A DNA stretch of 64,000 nt from JAWWPY01 sp963822825 (GTDB lineage Bacteria; Actinomycetota; Actinomycetes; Streptosporangiales; Streptosporangiaceae): the NCBI GenBank assembly GCA_963822825.1, contig CAWGIW010000012.1:124001-188000 (forward strand), read 5' to 3'. Below the pieces are notes generated by a model. That model worked only from the letters and a program-made list of their open reading frames with translations. It was not told where the DNA came from and did no database searches. Made by a program: the position numbers and the translations under genes. Every line of letters begins with the position of its first letter. Positions within the stretch are counted from its first letter, which is position 1. This document shows positions 9,032-18,096 of this stretch, piece by piece.

Positions 9032-10197
9032 AGGTCCTGCATGTAATCACGGGCCTGGGTGTTGGCGGCGCCGAGATGCAGCTGAAGTCGTTCCTTCAGC
9101 ACACCCGGCATGAGTGTGACGTGGTGACGCTGTATAACCCGGGCCCGATAGCGGAGATGATCCGCGGTGAAGGGAACCGGGTGCGCGACCTGGGCATGAC
9201 CCGGAACACGCAGTTGTCGGCGCTGCTCGCGCTGTACCGCCTCATCCGCGGCGGCCGGTATGACGTCGTGCACACCCACCTGTACCGGTCGCAGGTCTAT
9301 GGTCGCCCGGCGGCCTGGCTGGCGGGCACGCCGGTGGTGCTCAGCACCGAGCACTCGATCGGTGACACACACCTGGAACGCCGGAAGATGACGCGGGGTG
9401 TGCGAGCGCTGTACCTGGCGACAGAGTGGTTCTCGGATGCGACCATCGCGGTGTCGCAGACGGTCCGGGACCGGATGGTGGCCTGGGGCGTCCGGCCCGC
9501 CCGGATCACCGTCATCCCGAACGGGGTAGACCTCAGCCGGATCATGTTCGATTCCGCGGCCCGGGCTGTCGTGCGGGCCCAGTTCGGGATCCTGGACGGC
9601 GACTACGTGATCGGGGTGCTGGGCCGTCTGGATCCCAACAAGCAGTTCGATCTGGTGATCGAGGCCGCCGCCCCGCTGCTGAATGACGCCGTGAAGCTGC
9701 TGGTGGTCGGCAAGGGGGAAGAGCAGGACCACCTGGAGCAGGTGGCCGCCACATGCGGCGTGACCGACAAGGTCCTCTTCGCCGGCGAACGGCATGACGT
9801 CGCGGCGGTGCTGTCCGCGATGGACCTGTTCGTGGCGTCCTCGGCGCAGGAGACGTTCGGCCTTTCCGTGCTGGAGGCGCTCGGCAACGGAGTTCCCGTC
9901 CTGTACACCACCTGCCCGGCGCTGGAAGGCCTGGAGGTGGCCAGGGCCTGCCAGGTTCCTTCCACCGTCGTTGGGCTTCGTGAGGCCATGGCGGCTGAAG
10001 TGCGCGCAGGCCAGCGCGACCGGGTGCCCGAGCCGGCCGTCGAGAAGGCATATGGGATCCAGGCTGTCACCAACCGCATCGATGCTCTCTACGACGAGCT
10101 CGCCGCCCGGCGCACCTGGCGCACTCGCCGCCGCAGAACAAGCCGTATATGGAACGTGCCGGCCAGCCCGGCACCAGAGTCAGCCAGGGATGCGTGA
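9028..10197 (+). CDS. Glycosyltransferase family 4 (GT-B fold)
   Basis: 389-aa retaining GT-B enzyme. The N-terminal acceptor domain starts VLHVITGLGVGGAEMQLKSF with the GGAE motif, then HTHLYRSQVYG and STEHS. The C-terminal donor domain carries IPNGVDLSRI, GVLGRLDPNKQFDLVIEA and the nucleotide-sugar E-x7-E region ASSAQETFGLSVLEALGNGVPVL. The GTG start overlaps the upstream stop. It presumably adds a second sugar to the lipid-linked primer made by the preceding transferase. Donor specificity cannot be read from the sequence. Confidence 0.85.
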   Translation: MKVLHVITGLGVGGAEMQLKSFLQHTRHECDVVTLYNPGPIAEMIRGEGNRVRDLGMTRNTQLSALLALYRLIRGGRYDVVHTHLYRSQVYGRPAAWLAGTPVVLSTEHSIGDTHLERRKMTRGVRALYLATEWFSDATIAVSQTVRDRMVAWGVRPARITVIPNGVDLSRIMFDSAARAVVRAQFGILDGDYVIGVLGRLDPNKQFDLVIEAAAPLLNDAVKLLVVGKGEEQDHLEQVAATCGVTDKVLFAGERHDVAAVLSAMDLFVASSAQETFGLSVLEALGNGVPVLYTTCPALEGLEVARACQVPSTVVGLREAMAAEVRAGQRDRVPEPAVEKAYGIQAVTNRIDALYDELAARRTWRTRRRRTSRIWNVPASPAPESARDA

Positions 10198-11189
10198 TGG
10201 AGATTTTCGTGACCGGCGCGGCCGGATTTATCGGGTCGCACCTTGTGGAGCACCTGCTGGCCGGTGGGCACCAGGTGACCGGGCTGGACGATCTGAGCAC
10301 CGGGCGGCTGAGCAACCTGCCCGCGGTCGCCGACCACCCGGGGTTCCGCCTGGTCCGGGGCTCGATCCTGGACCAGAGCCTGGTCAACGAGCTCACTGCC
10401 GGCTGCCAGCAGGTCTATCATCTGGCTGCCGCAGTCGGCTCGTTTGTCATCCGTGACCGGACTCTCGAGAGCCTGCGCACCAATATCCACGGCACTGAGA
10501 ACGTCGTGGAGGCCGCCGCCCGCCACGGCGCGGTCCTGCTCGCCGCCTCGACCAGCGAGATCTACGGCAAGAACACCACACCGGGGATCCGCGAGGACGA
10601 CGACCGCATCATCGGCTCGCCCCTCAGGTCGCGGTGGAGCTACGCCGAGGCCAAGGCGATCGACGAAAGCCTGATCGACGCCTACAGCCGTGAACGCGGC
10701 CTCAAGGCCGTCATTATCCGGTTCTTCAACACCGTCGGCCCGCGGCAGACCGGCCGGTATGGGATGGTCATTCCCCGGTTCACCCGCCAGGCCCTGGCCG
10801 GTGAGCCAATCACCGTCTACGGCACCGGCGACCAGGTCCGCTGCTTCTGCCACGTGCACGACGTGATCCCCGCCCTGACCAAGCTCATGGCCACCCCCGC
10901 CGCTTACGGCCTGGCCATCAACCTCGGTAACGACGAGCCCATCTCCATCAACGACCTGGCCAAGCGCATCATCGTGGCCAGCCACTCCACCAGCGCCATC
11001 ACTCACTCCGGTTACCTCGCCGCGTACGGTTCCGGCTACGAGGACATACAGCGCCGCATGCCTGACTGCGGCCTCGCCCGCCGCCTCTGCGGCTTCACCC
11101 CGCACCGCACCCTCGACGACATCATCGAGGCAGTCATAGAAGACCAGGAAGACCAGGAAGCCAGCAGCAATCCGGCCGCGGCTTCATGA
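10197..11189 (+). CDS. NAD-dependent sugar epimerase/dehydratase (extended SDR)
   Basis: 330-aa extended short-chain dehydrogenase. GAAGFIGSHLVEHLL is at the N-terminus, STSEIYG supplies the active-site Ser, YAEAK the catalytic Tyr/Lys, and RFFNTVGPRQ and NLGNDEPISI are UDP-sugar epimerase/dehydratase signatures. It likely converts a UDP-hexose (4-epimerisation or decarboxylation; the substrate is not resolvable). ATG 10197 is chosen because it overlaps the upstream TGA (TGATG) and starts at the Rossmann strand; an in-frame start at 10149 would add 16 residues inside the preceding gene. Confidence 0.8.
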   Translation: MEIFVTGAAGFIGSHLVEHLLAGGHQVTGLDDLSTGRLSNLPAVADHPGFRLVRGSILDQSLVNELTAGCQQVYHLAAAVGSFVIRDRTLESLRTNIHGTENVVEAAARHGAVLLAASTSEIYGKNTTPGIREDDDRIIGSPLRSRWSYAEAKAIDESLIDAYSRERGLKAVIIRFFNTVGPRQTGRYGMVIPRFTRQALAGEPITVYGTGDQVRCFCHVHDVIPALTKLMATPAAYGLAINLGNDEPISINDLAKRIIVASHSTSAITHSGYLAAYGSGYEDIQRRMPDCGLARRLCGFTPHRTLDDIIEAVIEDQEDQEASSNPAAAS

Positions 11190-11205
11190 TTGCGGGACTA
11201 CCACC

Positions 11206-12489
11206 GTGCGCCAAGATTCGGCCAGCAACGGGCACCGCCCGGCGGCACCACACCCTCAGCGGGGACCGCTGGGGTCCCGCCGATCCAGTGATGGTGACCG
11301 GCCGCGGCTCGCCCTGGCCCGCCCGGAGACCTCGGACGCCCCGCCGCCGCCACCCGGCCGTCCGCGGCGCCGGCGCCGGGGGGTCGGCAGTTTCGCGTGG
11401 CTGGCCGTCGTGCCCGCCGCCATCCTCGCGGTGGTACTGATCGCGCACGCCAATCAGCCGGTGCGCACCTCCCCGGCCCGCCGCGGGGTCGTGGTGGCGT
11501 CCCTCCCGTACTGGAGCATCGGCCCGGGAACCGAAGCGGTGCTGGCCAACCGGCGGGACGTCAATGAGGTCTCTCCGTGGATGTACGGGGTCGGCAGTAA
11601 CGGCCAGATCATTCTCGACTCTGGAATCGACAAGTCCTCGATCGACGTCTACCTGAGCCGCCTTCGCGCCCAGGGCTTGCCGCTGGTGCCAACGCTCGCG
11701 AACGTCGATGCCCAAGGGAACTGGTCCTACGGGCCGGTCGCACGCACGCTGCACGATCCGGCCATGGCCACGCGGCAGATAGCGGGCATCGTCACCCTGG
11801 CCGAGTCGAATCACTACGCCGGGATCGACCTGGACTACGAGGAACTGCACGCGGGCGACCGGCAGGCATTCACCGCATTCGTCACCGACCTCGCGAGCGC
11901 CCTGCACGCCAAGGGCAAGGTTCTGTCCGTCGCCCTGTTCGCCAAAACGACGGACGCGGGATACGCCCCGCGCAATGTCGCCCAGGACTACGCGGCCATC
12001 GGCAAGGTCGCCGACCAGGTGCGGCTGATGACCTACGACTACCACTGGGCCGCCTCTCCGGCTGGCCCGGTCGCCCCGATCGGCTGGGTCCGTGACGTGA
12101 TCAGGTACGCGAAGACGCAGATTCCCGCGTCGAAGATCGTTCTCGGTATCCCGCAGTACGGATATGACTGGTCCGGTAGCCACGGCACGTCGGTCACCTG
12201 GCTGCAGGCCCTTCAGTTGTCGCGGCAATACCGTGCTCAGCCGGACTACGACGCATCGAGCCAGTCCCCGTGGTTCAGCTATACCGACGCCTCTGGCCAC
12301 CAGCACACCGTGTGGTTCGAGAATGCGGAGAGTTCCCGGGCGAAATTCAACCAGGCCCGTGAAGCCGGAGTCGGTGGCGTCTACCTGTGGATGTACGGCT
12401 CCCCGGATCCGGGCACCTGGTCGGCGCTGCGCCAGGCGCTGCCCGTGGTTTCTGGCTCTGCCGCCCCGGCGCCTCGGGGGCCGTCATGA
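11206..12489 (+). CDS. Membrane-anchored GH18-like glycosidase
   Basis: 427-aa protein: a proline/arginine-rich cytoplasmic tail of about 60 residues, one membrane segment (WLAVVPAAILAVVLIAHA, about 65-83), then an extracellular TIM-barrel of the GH18/YaaH type. The GH18 motif is present as GIDLDYEEL (D208, D210, E212; E212 the expected acid), followed by VRLMTYDYHW and GVYLWMYGS. It may cleave or process a GlcNAc-containing polymer. It is coupled to the following GT2 synthase (ATGA-type overlap at 12486), an arrangement recalling synthase-hydrolase pairs of poly-GlcNAc systems. Confidence 0.75.
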   Translation: MRQDSASNGHRPAAPHPQRGPLGSRRSSDGDRPRLALARPETSDAPPPPPGRPRRRRRGVGSFAWLAVVPAAILAVVLIAHANQPVRTSPARRGVVVASLPYWSIGPGTEAVLANRRDVNEVSPWMYGVGSNGQIILDSGIDKSSIDVYLSRLRAQGLPLVPTLANVDAQGNWSYGPVARTLHDPAMATRQIAGIVTLAESNHYAGIDLDYEELHAGDRQAFTAFVTDLASALHAKGKVLSVALFAKTTDAGYAPRNVAQDYAAIGKVADQVRLMTYDYHWAASPAGPVAPIGWVRDVIRYAKTQIPASKIVLGIPQYGYDWSGSHGTSVTWLQALQLSRQYRAQPDYDASSQSPWFSYTDASGHQHTVWFENAESSRAKFNQAREAGVGGVYLWMYGSPDPGTWSALRQALPVVSGSAAPAPRGPS

Positions 12490-13415
12490 TGCCATGGTGG
12501 GCGCTCGCCATCCTTGTCTTTGGTGTGAACTTCTCCTTCTGGGGCGCGGTCGGCCTGACCCGGCTCTTCCATCAGCTGACCGTGGGCCGGTGGCGCTCGC
12601 GAAAGAACGGTCCCCAGCCGGGGAATGTCATCGCGCTTCGCCACGACGCCGGGGGTAAGCGCTCCCGCCAGATCAATCTGACGGTTGATGACGTCGCCGT
12701 CCTCATCCCGGCGCACAATGAGGCGGCCGTCATCGCGGATAGCCTGCGGGCGATCACAAAACTTGTCCCACGCAAGAACGTCCATGTTGTGTCCGACGGG
12801 TCGACCGACGATACCTTCGAGATCGCGCTGCGCTGCGGGGTTAAGGCGATCAAAACCCGGCAGAACGTCGGCAAGGCTGGCGCGCTGAGCGAGAGCATCG
12901 AGCGCTTCAAGCTCGCGGAGCGATTCCCGGTCGTCATGCTCCTGGACGCCGATACCCGGGTCCAGCCCCGTTACTTCGCCGCCGCGCTGCCGTTGTTCAA
13001 CTCGCCGAACGTGGCGGCGGTCGCGGGCTGCGTCAAGCCCGACACCCACCGGATGCTCTCACCGGTGGGGAACCTGCTCACCGGCCACCGCCTGAGGATC
13101 TACGCCGTCGGCCAGCGCGCGCTGAAGTTCGGGCAGACGTCGCGGTACCTGAATGCAACGCCCATCGTGCCGGGCTTCGCCAGCATTTACCGCACCGCGG
13201 TCCTGCCCCGGATAAACATCAATCCGCCTGGCCTGGCGATCGAAGACTTCAATATGACTTTCGAGGTCTACCAGAAGAGGCTGGGCCAGGTCGGCTTCAC
13301 CCTGGGCGCCGTCGCGGTCACCCAAGACCCCGACAACCTCCACGACTACGTCCGCCAGACGAGGCGGTGGGCCCTCGGGCTGTGGCAGACGGTTCGCCGT
13401 CACCCCCCCGGCTGA
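12486..13415 (+). CDS. Processive glycosyltransferase family 2 synthase, catalytic part (frameshifted)
   Basis: GT2 of the cellulose/hyaluronan/poly-GlcNAc synthase type. After one membrane helix come VLIPAHNEAAVI, SDGSTDDT, LLDADTRV (DxD-like), IEDFNMTF (TED-like base) and QTRRW (QxxRW product-binding motif). The frame ends three codons after a run of seven C at 13403-13409. One extra C would give RHPPRLNLF and continue into the membrane part at 13410-13966, for a protein of about 493 aa. I therefore read this as one gene with a single-base C-tract deletion, an assembly error or a phase-variable switch. ATG 12486 overlaps the GH18 stop. Confidence 0.75.
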   Translation: MMPWWALAILVFGVNFSFWGAVGLTRLFHQLTVGRWRSRKNGPQPGNVIALRHDAGGKRSRQINLTVDDVAVLIPAHNEAAVIADSLRAITKLVPRKNVHVVSDGSTDDTFEIALRCGVKAIKTRQNVGKAGALSESIERFKLAERFPVVMLLDADTRVQPRYFAAALPLFNSPNVAAVAGCVKPDTHRMLSPVGNLLTGHRLRIYAVGQRALKFGQTSRYLNATPIVPGFASIYRTAVLPRININPPGLAIEDFNMTFEVYQKRLGQVGFTLGAVAVTQDPDNLHDYVRQTRRWALGLWQTVRRHPPG

Positions 13416-13966
13416 ACCTGTTCACCGCCATGCTCGCGCTGACGCTGACGGAGCTGATCACCTCAAGCCTGCTGTTCGTGACCCTCCCGCTGATCGCGCT
13501 GGTCCTGGCCGTCCCGGACCTGGTGGGCAGTGCCGTGAGCTGGCCCGGCTTCGGGTCGTTGTACGCGGTAGTTTCGGCGCATATAACCCTGACCCGTATT
13601 TTCTACGGAGTTATCGTCCCCGACCTCGCGATGACCTGCCTGGTCGCGACCGTCGAGCGTCGGCCGCGCCTGCTGCTGGCGGGTGTTTTCTTCCCATTCA
13701 TGCGAGTGCTGGACGCGGCCATCGGTCTGTGGGCGATCCCTCTGGCCTGGCTCGCGAATTCGAACGGAGTGTGGAAGAGCCCGGTTCGGCGGGGCGTGCT
13801 TGAGCCTGGCCGACACAGCGAGATCGCCGCACGCCCGGTACCCGCGACGGCCTTCCCGGACGCCCGTGACGCGGTATATGTGCCTGAGGCTGTTGCCTTG
13901 GAAGAAGCGGCCTCGTTCCCAGAAACCTCGTTGCCAGAAACGCAGAGGCATCATGCCTCTAGCTGA
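13410..13966 (+). CDS. C-terminal membrane segment of the GT2 synthase (after frameshift)
   Basis: Continuation of the preceding GT2 gene in the +1 frame (open from 13367, meaningful from the C-tract on). It holds three or four hydrophobic helices (LTELITSSLLFVTLPLIALVLAV; TRIFYGVIVPDLAMTCLVA; LLLAGVFFPFMRVLDAAIGLWAIPLAWL), matching the pore-forming helices that follow QxxRW in processive GT2 synthases, then a polar tail. No independent ribosome site is visible. The end overlaps the start of the NodB-like gene at 13953 by 14 bp, so all three genes are coupled. Confidence 0.65.
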
Positions 13967-15506
13967 GCGGTGGATCAGGCGTGTTACGGCCATCCTGCTG
14001 GCCGGGCTCGCGGTCGCGGCGTTCACGCTGCCCTCAGGCCTGGCGCTGGCCGCCTCCGCGCCGGGCGGCCGCCCCGCCCGGGCCGAAGCCAGCACGGTCG
14101 GCCCGAAGACTGTCGTCACCTTTGCCTGGGGCGGCGGGCTGGCTGACCAGGTGCGATCGCTGTCGATGTTCCGGAAATACGGAATGCATGCCACCTACTT
14201 CGTCGCCTCAGGCCTCGTATGTCAGCTGAGCCAGGCGGAGTGCCGGAAGTCTTCGCCGTACTTCACGATCGGCGATCTCCACGACATCGCCGCCGACGGC
14301 GACGAGATCGGCGGCCTGAGCGTCCTGCACGAGCAGCTGACCACGATGCCCGTGGCCGAGGCCAAGCGGGAGATCTGCGACGACCGGTCAAACCTGGCCG
14401 CGTGGGGCTTCCGGCCTACCGACTTCGCCTACCCGTTTGCGGTTGTGAACCCGGCCGTCGAGGCGCTGACCCGGGAGTGCGGCTACAACGCCGGGCTCGG
14501 CACCGGAACCCTCAGGGGGGCTGGGCTCTGCGCCACATGCGCGTGGGCGGAGACTATCCCGCCGCAGAACCCCCTGAACGTGCGTACTCCCATCGAGGTG
14601 AACTCGGTCAACACGACCTGGACGGCGAGCACGTACGAATCCATCGTCCGGGCGGCGCGGCGGCACGGCGGCGGCTGGGTCATTTTCACGATCCACGACC
14701 TGTGCCCGGCGCAGTGCGCCCTCGGGACCACGCCGTCCATACTCGCCAGCGTGCTCACGTGGCTGCGTAGCCAGGCCGGGAGCAGCATCGTGGTGAAGAC
14801 CATGCGCCAGGTCATCGGTGGCCCGGTGCGGCCACCCGTGCGTGGTCCCGCCCCCCGCACCCGGCCACCTTCTTCCGGCGTTAACAACGCCAATCTGCTC
14901 AAGGCCGGCGCTGGCCAGCCAGCGTGCTTCCAGGAAGTGAATTACGGCGGGACTGTCGCCAGCTTCGTCTACCACAGGGGCGGCGGGCCGCATCATTCCG
15001 CGACTGAAACAGTCCGGGTTTCGAAGCCGGGGTCCGGTAACGCGAAGCTTTTGCAGACAATGGATCTCGGTCTCTGTGCACCGCCGGTCACTGCTTCCGG
15101 TAATGCTTATGCGGCCGGGGTCTGGTACAAAGCGAATTGCCAAACGCGGATCGAGGTCTACCGTCGGACTTCGCTGGGAAGCTGGATCTACTGGGCCACG
15201 AGCCCGGTCTTCCCGGTTGCCACATTCTGGAAGCAGGCTGCGTGGACTACTCCTGCCGTCCCGGCGGGCACGACCGCACTAAGTTTCGGCCTGACCACTA
15301 ATTCCGATGGCACGATAACTACCACTGATTACAGCCTTAAGCCAGTGAAGAGTGACCGGCCGCTGATACTGCTCGGCGCGGCGCTGGCTGTGCTGGTGGC
15401 GGCCGGTCTTATCGCGCGTGGGCACTACCGGTACGTCAAGTACACCGGGGTCCAGGTGGCGAGCGGTGAACCAGTTGACGCGCAGAGCGCGGCGGTGGAT
15501 TCCTGA
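13953..15506 (+). CDS. Secreted NodB-like protein with degenerate metal motifs
   Basis: 517-aa exported, C-terminally anchored protein. Signal peptide (RRVTAILLAGLAVAAFTLPSG), NodB-fold region (about residues 45-290), Pro-rich linker, a beta-rich domain (about 310-470), then one membrane helix (PLILLGAALAVLVAAGLI) and a short tail. Motif 1 is TFAWGGG instead of TFDDG, and motif 2 is EIGGLSVLHE where active enzymes have EIGxHxxxH. Both aspartates and one histidine are gone, although FAYPFA (motif 3) and HDL remain. It is probably not a classical deacetylase; a binding or scaffold role is likely. ATG 13953 has AGAGG 5-6 bp upstream. It overlaps the GT2 gene end. Confidence 0.7.
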   Translation: MPLAERWIRRVTAILLAGLAVAAFTLPSGLALAASAPGGRPARAEASTVGPKTVVTFAWGGGLADQVRSLSMFRKYGMHATYFVASGLVCQLSQAECRKSSPYFTIGDLHDIAADGDEIGGLSVLHEQLTTMPVAEAKREICDDRSNLAAWGFRPTDFAYPFAVVNPAVEALTRECGYNAGLGTGTLRGAGLCATCAWAETIPPQNPLNVRTPIEVNSVNTTWTASTYESIVRAARRHGGGWVIFTIHDLCPAQCALGTTPSILASVLTWLRSQAGSSIVVKTMRQVIGGPVRPPVRGPAPRTRPPSSGVNNANLLKAGAGQPACFQEVNYGGTVASFVYHRGGGPHHSATETVRVSKPGSGNAKLLQTMDLGLCAPPVTASGNAYAAGVWYKANCQTRIEVYRRTSLGSWIYWATSPVFPVATFWKQAAWTTPAVPAGTTALSFGLTTNSDGTITTTDYSLKPVKSDRPLILLGAALAVLVAAGLIARGHYRYVKYTGVQVASGEPVDAQSAAVDS

Positions 15507-15573
15507 GCGTCGTGCTCGTCGCGGGCGGGCTGTCTGGCCGTCGCCAGCCGTCGCCAGACGGGAGGGGAAGGTC

Positions 15574-17094
15574 TCACGCCGGCTTGTGCCGCGCCGGCAG
15601 CCGGAGACTGGCCGGACTGGTTGTCCAGTCATCGAACGATGGCGGGGCTGACCAGTCGATCGCACCCGAGAGGTCCATCAAGCCGCGCGAGAAATTCACA
15701 CTCGTGAAATCTACCTCGCCCGCGCCGAACTTGGCCTGGGCGAAATCCATCTGCCCGCCATCAACTTTCGCCCCCGAAAATCGCACTTCACTGCCGCTGA
15801 ATTCCGTCCAGCGAAACCTTACCTGGCCGCCAGTGAACTCAGCCCCGACGAAGCTGATCTTTCCCTGCGTGAACTTCGCTCCGACGAAGCTGACCGTTCC
15901 GCCGTTGAACTCAGCGCCTATAAAGTTAACCTCGCCGCCCTTGAACTCAGCGCCAACGAAGCCGACCTCGCCGCCCGTGAACTCAGCATCGAGGAAGCCG
16001 ACCTCGCCGCCGGTGAACTCAGCATCGAGGAAGCCGACGGCGCCGCCGGTGAACCGCGAGCCGAGGAAGGCCACATGACCGCCGGTGAACCGCGAGCAGA
16101 AGCTGACCTTGCCGCCGGAGAACTCGGCCCCGGCGAAGCTGACCTCGCCGCCGGCGAACATGGCGCCAACGAGGGTCACCTTCGCCCCGGTGAACTTTGA
16201 CCCGGCGAAGTTCACCTTCGCCCCGCTGAACTGTGCTCCGGCGAAGCTGACTTCGCCGCCGGTGAATTGTGCTCCGGCGAAGCTGACTTCGCCGCCGGTG
16301 AATTGTGCTCCGGCGAAGCTGACTTCGCCGCCGGTGAATTGTGCTCCGGCGAAGCTGACTTCGCCGCCGGTGAATTGTGCTCCGGCGAAGCTGACCTCCC
16401 GGGCGGTAAGTCCAGCGCCGGCGGAGCTTTGCGTGTCGCTGGCGGAGCTTCGCAGGTCGGCAGCGGAGCTTCGCAGGTCGGCAGCGGTGCTGGGCGTGCC
16501 GCCGGGGGTGCTGGGCGTGCCGCCGGGGGTGCTGGGCGTGCCGCCGGGGGTGCTGGGCGTGCCGCCGGGGGTGCTGGGCGCGCCGCCGGGGGTGCTGGGC
16601 GTGCCGCCGGGGGTGCTGGGCGTGCCGCCGGGGGTGCTGGGCGTGCCGGCAGCGGGGCGGGGCGTGTCGCCCGGGGTGCTTTGCATGTCGCCGGGGCTAG
16701 GCATGTCGGCGGCGCCCTCCGCCGGAGGTTCGCCGCTGTCGAAAACCACCCCGCTCAAATCGAGGCTATGGCCGCGCCACGAGATGACGGAATCAGCGCG
16801 AAGACGCGCGGTGATAATGCTCAGAATCGCATGCTTGCACGCCCGGTCCCCACGCCAGGTGGGCGACAGCTCGGCGCTGTTTTCCTGCTCATCCTCCTCC
16901 GGGCGCGGCGCGTGTGCGCCCCGCACGGCCGCGCACAGCACATCGATGCACGCCTGCCGGTGAGCAGGGTCTTCATCAGCGAAACGGGCCAGCAGGTGGA
17001 CCGCGGCCAGGCGGACGGCGGCGGAGTCGTGCCTGAGCTGGCCGGCGGCGTCCGCCAGCAACTCGTGTGCCTTCTGGGCATCCTCCGCTGCCAC
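15574..17094 (-). CDS. Pentapeptide-like repeat protein with Thr/Pro/Gly linker
   Basis: 506-aa protein. N-terminal about 75 residues are helical (LRHDSAAVRLAAVHLLARFADEDPAHRQACIDVLCA), the usual head of actinobacterial pentapeptide-repeat proteins. Next is a linker with eight TPSTPGG-type heptads, then about 280 residues of a 10-12-residue repeat (GGEVSFAGAQFT) with Phe and Ala at fixed positions, typical of a right-handed beta-solenoid. Function is unknown; the family is usually cytoplasmic or membrane-associated. The frame is open well upstream of GTG 17094 without a start codon, and homologues usually have extra N-terminal sequence, so the start is uncertain. It converges with the NodB-like gene. 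Confidence 0.7.
   Translation of the reverse strand: MAAEDAQKAHELLADAAGQLRHDSAAVRLAAVHLLARFADEDPAHRQACIDVLCAAVRGAHAPRPEEDEQENSAELSPTWRGDRACKHAILSIITARLRADSVISWRGHSLDLSGVVFDSGEPPAEGAADMPSPGDMQSTPGDTPRPAAGTPSTPGGTPSTPGGTPSTPGGAPSTPGGTPSTPGGTPSTPGGTPSTPGGTPSTAADLRSSAADLRSSASDTQSSAGAGLTAREVSFAGAQFTGGEVSFAGAQFTGGEVSFAGAQFTGGEVSFAGAQFTGGEVSFAGAQFSGAKVNFAGSKFTGAKVTLVGAMFAGGEVSFAGAEFSGGKVSFCSRFTGGHVAFLGSRFTGGAVGFLDAEFTGGEVGFLDAEFTGGEVGFVGAEFKGGEVNFIGAEFNGGTVSFVGAKFTQGKISFVGAEFTGGQVRFRWTEFSGSEVRFSGAKVDGGQMDFAQAKFGAGEVDFTSVNFSRGLMDLSGAIDWSAPPSFDDWTTSPASLRLPARHKPA
16232..16396. repeat. 36-bp tandem repeat inside the pentapeptide-like gene
   Basis: About four and a half virtually identical 36-bp units encode the 12-residue solenoid repeat. 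Absence of synonymous drift points to recent unit duplication or gene conversion, so copy number may vary between strains. Confidence 0.85.
16487..16654. repeat. 21-bp tandem repeat inside the pentapeptide-like gene
   Basis: Eight 21-bp units of the form GTGCTGGGCGTGCCGCCGGGG, with one C/T variant, encode the TPSTPGG heptads of the linker. A slippage-prone minisatellite that changes linker length in 7-residue steps. Confidence 0.85.
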
Positions 17095-17241
17095 CTGCCG
17101 CTCGGCGGCGATTCTGCGCCGGGACGCAGGCGTCCAGCCGATCGGCGACCGCTGCGACTTGGCCCCCGGCGGCTCAGACCGCTGGGGGACCTTGTGTGGC
17201 AGGTCGTTTATAGGGGCGATGCGGACTCCATGACCAAATGA

Positions 17242-18096
17242 GGTGCTCGCAGGTACTGGATCATGGCGGGCCGGGCGGCCAGCCAGATGGCCGGCCGAGA
17301 TCCGAGATCATGGACCTCGCCCAAGCCTAAAAGTATCCTTATAAACGTCATCGTGATTTGTCCACTATAGCCAGGTCTTCTCTTGAAGTGAGGGCATCGG
17401 CGGTACTGGCGGCCCCGAGCCCCGGCTGCCGCCAGCACGCCGTGCCGCGCGGTGGGGCCCTGCCTTCTGTTACTCGCGGCCGGCTCGCCTGGAACCCGGA
17501 TACGGAATCACTGTGACTAACTGCGGCCACGAATATGCACTACGTAGCGGCCCGGGTGCCTGGTCTATGGGTCATGGGCAGCCCGGTGCCCGGAATGTAA
17601 AGGTCGACTGTACAATTGATATCGTTTCCTTATAAAGGGCACAGGTAATATGTGGGTCACTTTTGCGCTCGGTACCCGGTGCTTAAATCGCTTCTTCGGC
17701 CATATTCCGCTCGCGGCCGGCCCTGGCGACCAGCCTGCCCATCGCCGGTACGCCGGAGGACGGGCACGGAGCCGATCGCTCGGGCGCCGGCCCGGCCGCG
17801 GATGAGGCCGCTACTCGTCGCGGCCGATCGGCGTCGGCCCGGCGGAGGGCCCAGAACCTGGCCCGGGTGGACCGGCGCGGAGATCACCGGTGGTCACCGG
17901 CCGTCGCGTTGCGTCTAGTGCCCCAGAAAACTTCCGCCTGGACCTGCGGTTCTTGTAAACATATGTCCGGACATAGGCGTCCACTTCTCAGGACAAGGTT
18001 CCGGGGAGGGGCCCGTTAGCCAGGGCTCGTGGCCCTCCTAGCCACCAGCGGCCGCGCAGCGACGATGATGGCGACCGAGGTGGGACCGGCCTGAAT
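17242..18096. other. Non-coding, relatively AT-rich gap
   Basis: No convincing gene. Two AT-rich patches stand out against the GC-rich background: about 17318-17370 (includes CCTTATAAACGTCATCG) and about 17600-17660 (includes TATCGTTTCCTTATAAAGGG), both plausible promoter regions for the flanking divergent genes. A short open frame at 17652-17918 has no recognisable content. Confidence 0.4.

Noticed and set aside
16232..16654. Possible CRISPR array
   Set aside because: The 36-bp and 21-bp units are contiguous without spacers, stay in frame and encode protein repeats; no cas genes are present.
16085..17241. Long plus-strand frames opposite the pentapeptide-like gene
   Set aside because: They are pure repeats of shadow codons (for example GVPPGVL) with no folded-domain signature; the minus-strand reading gives a recognisable solenoid family.
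17652..17918. 88-aa plus-strand frame
   Set aside because: Arg/Pro-rich composition without domain, ribosome site or neighbours that support it; the opposite strand is equally open.
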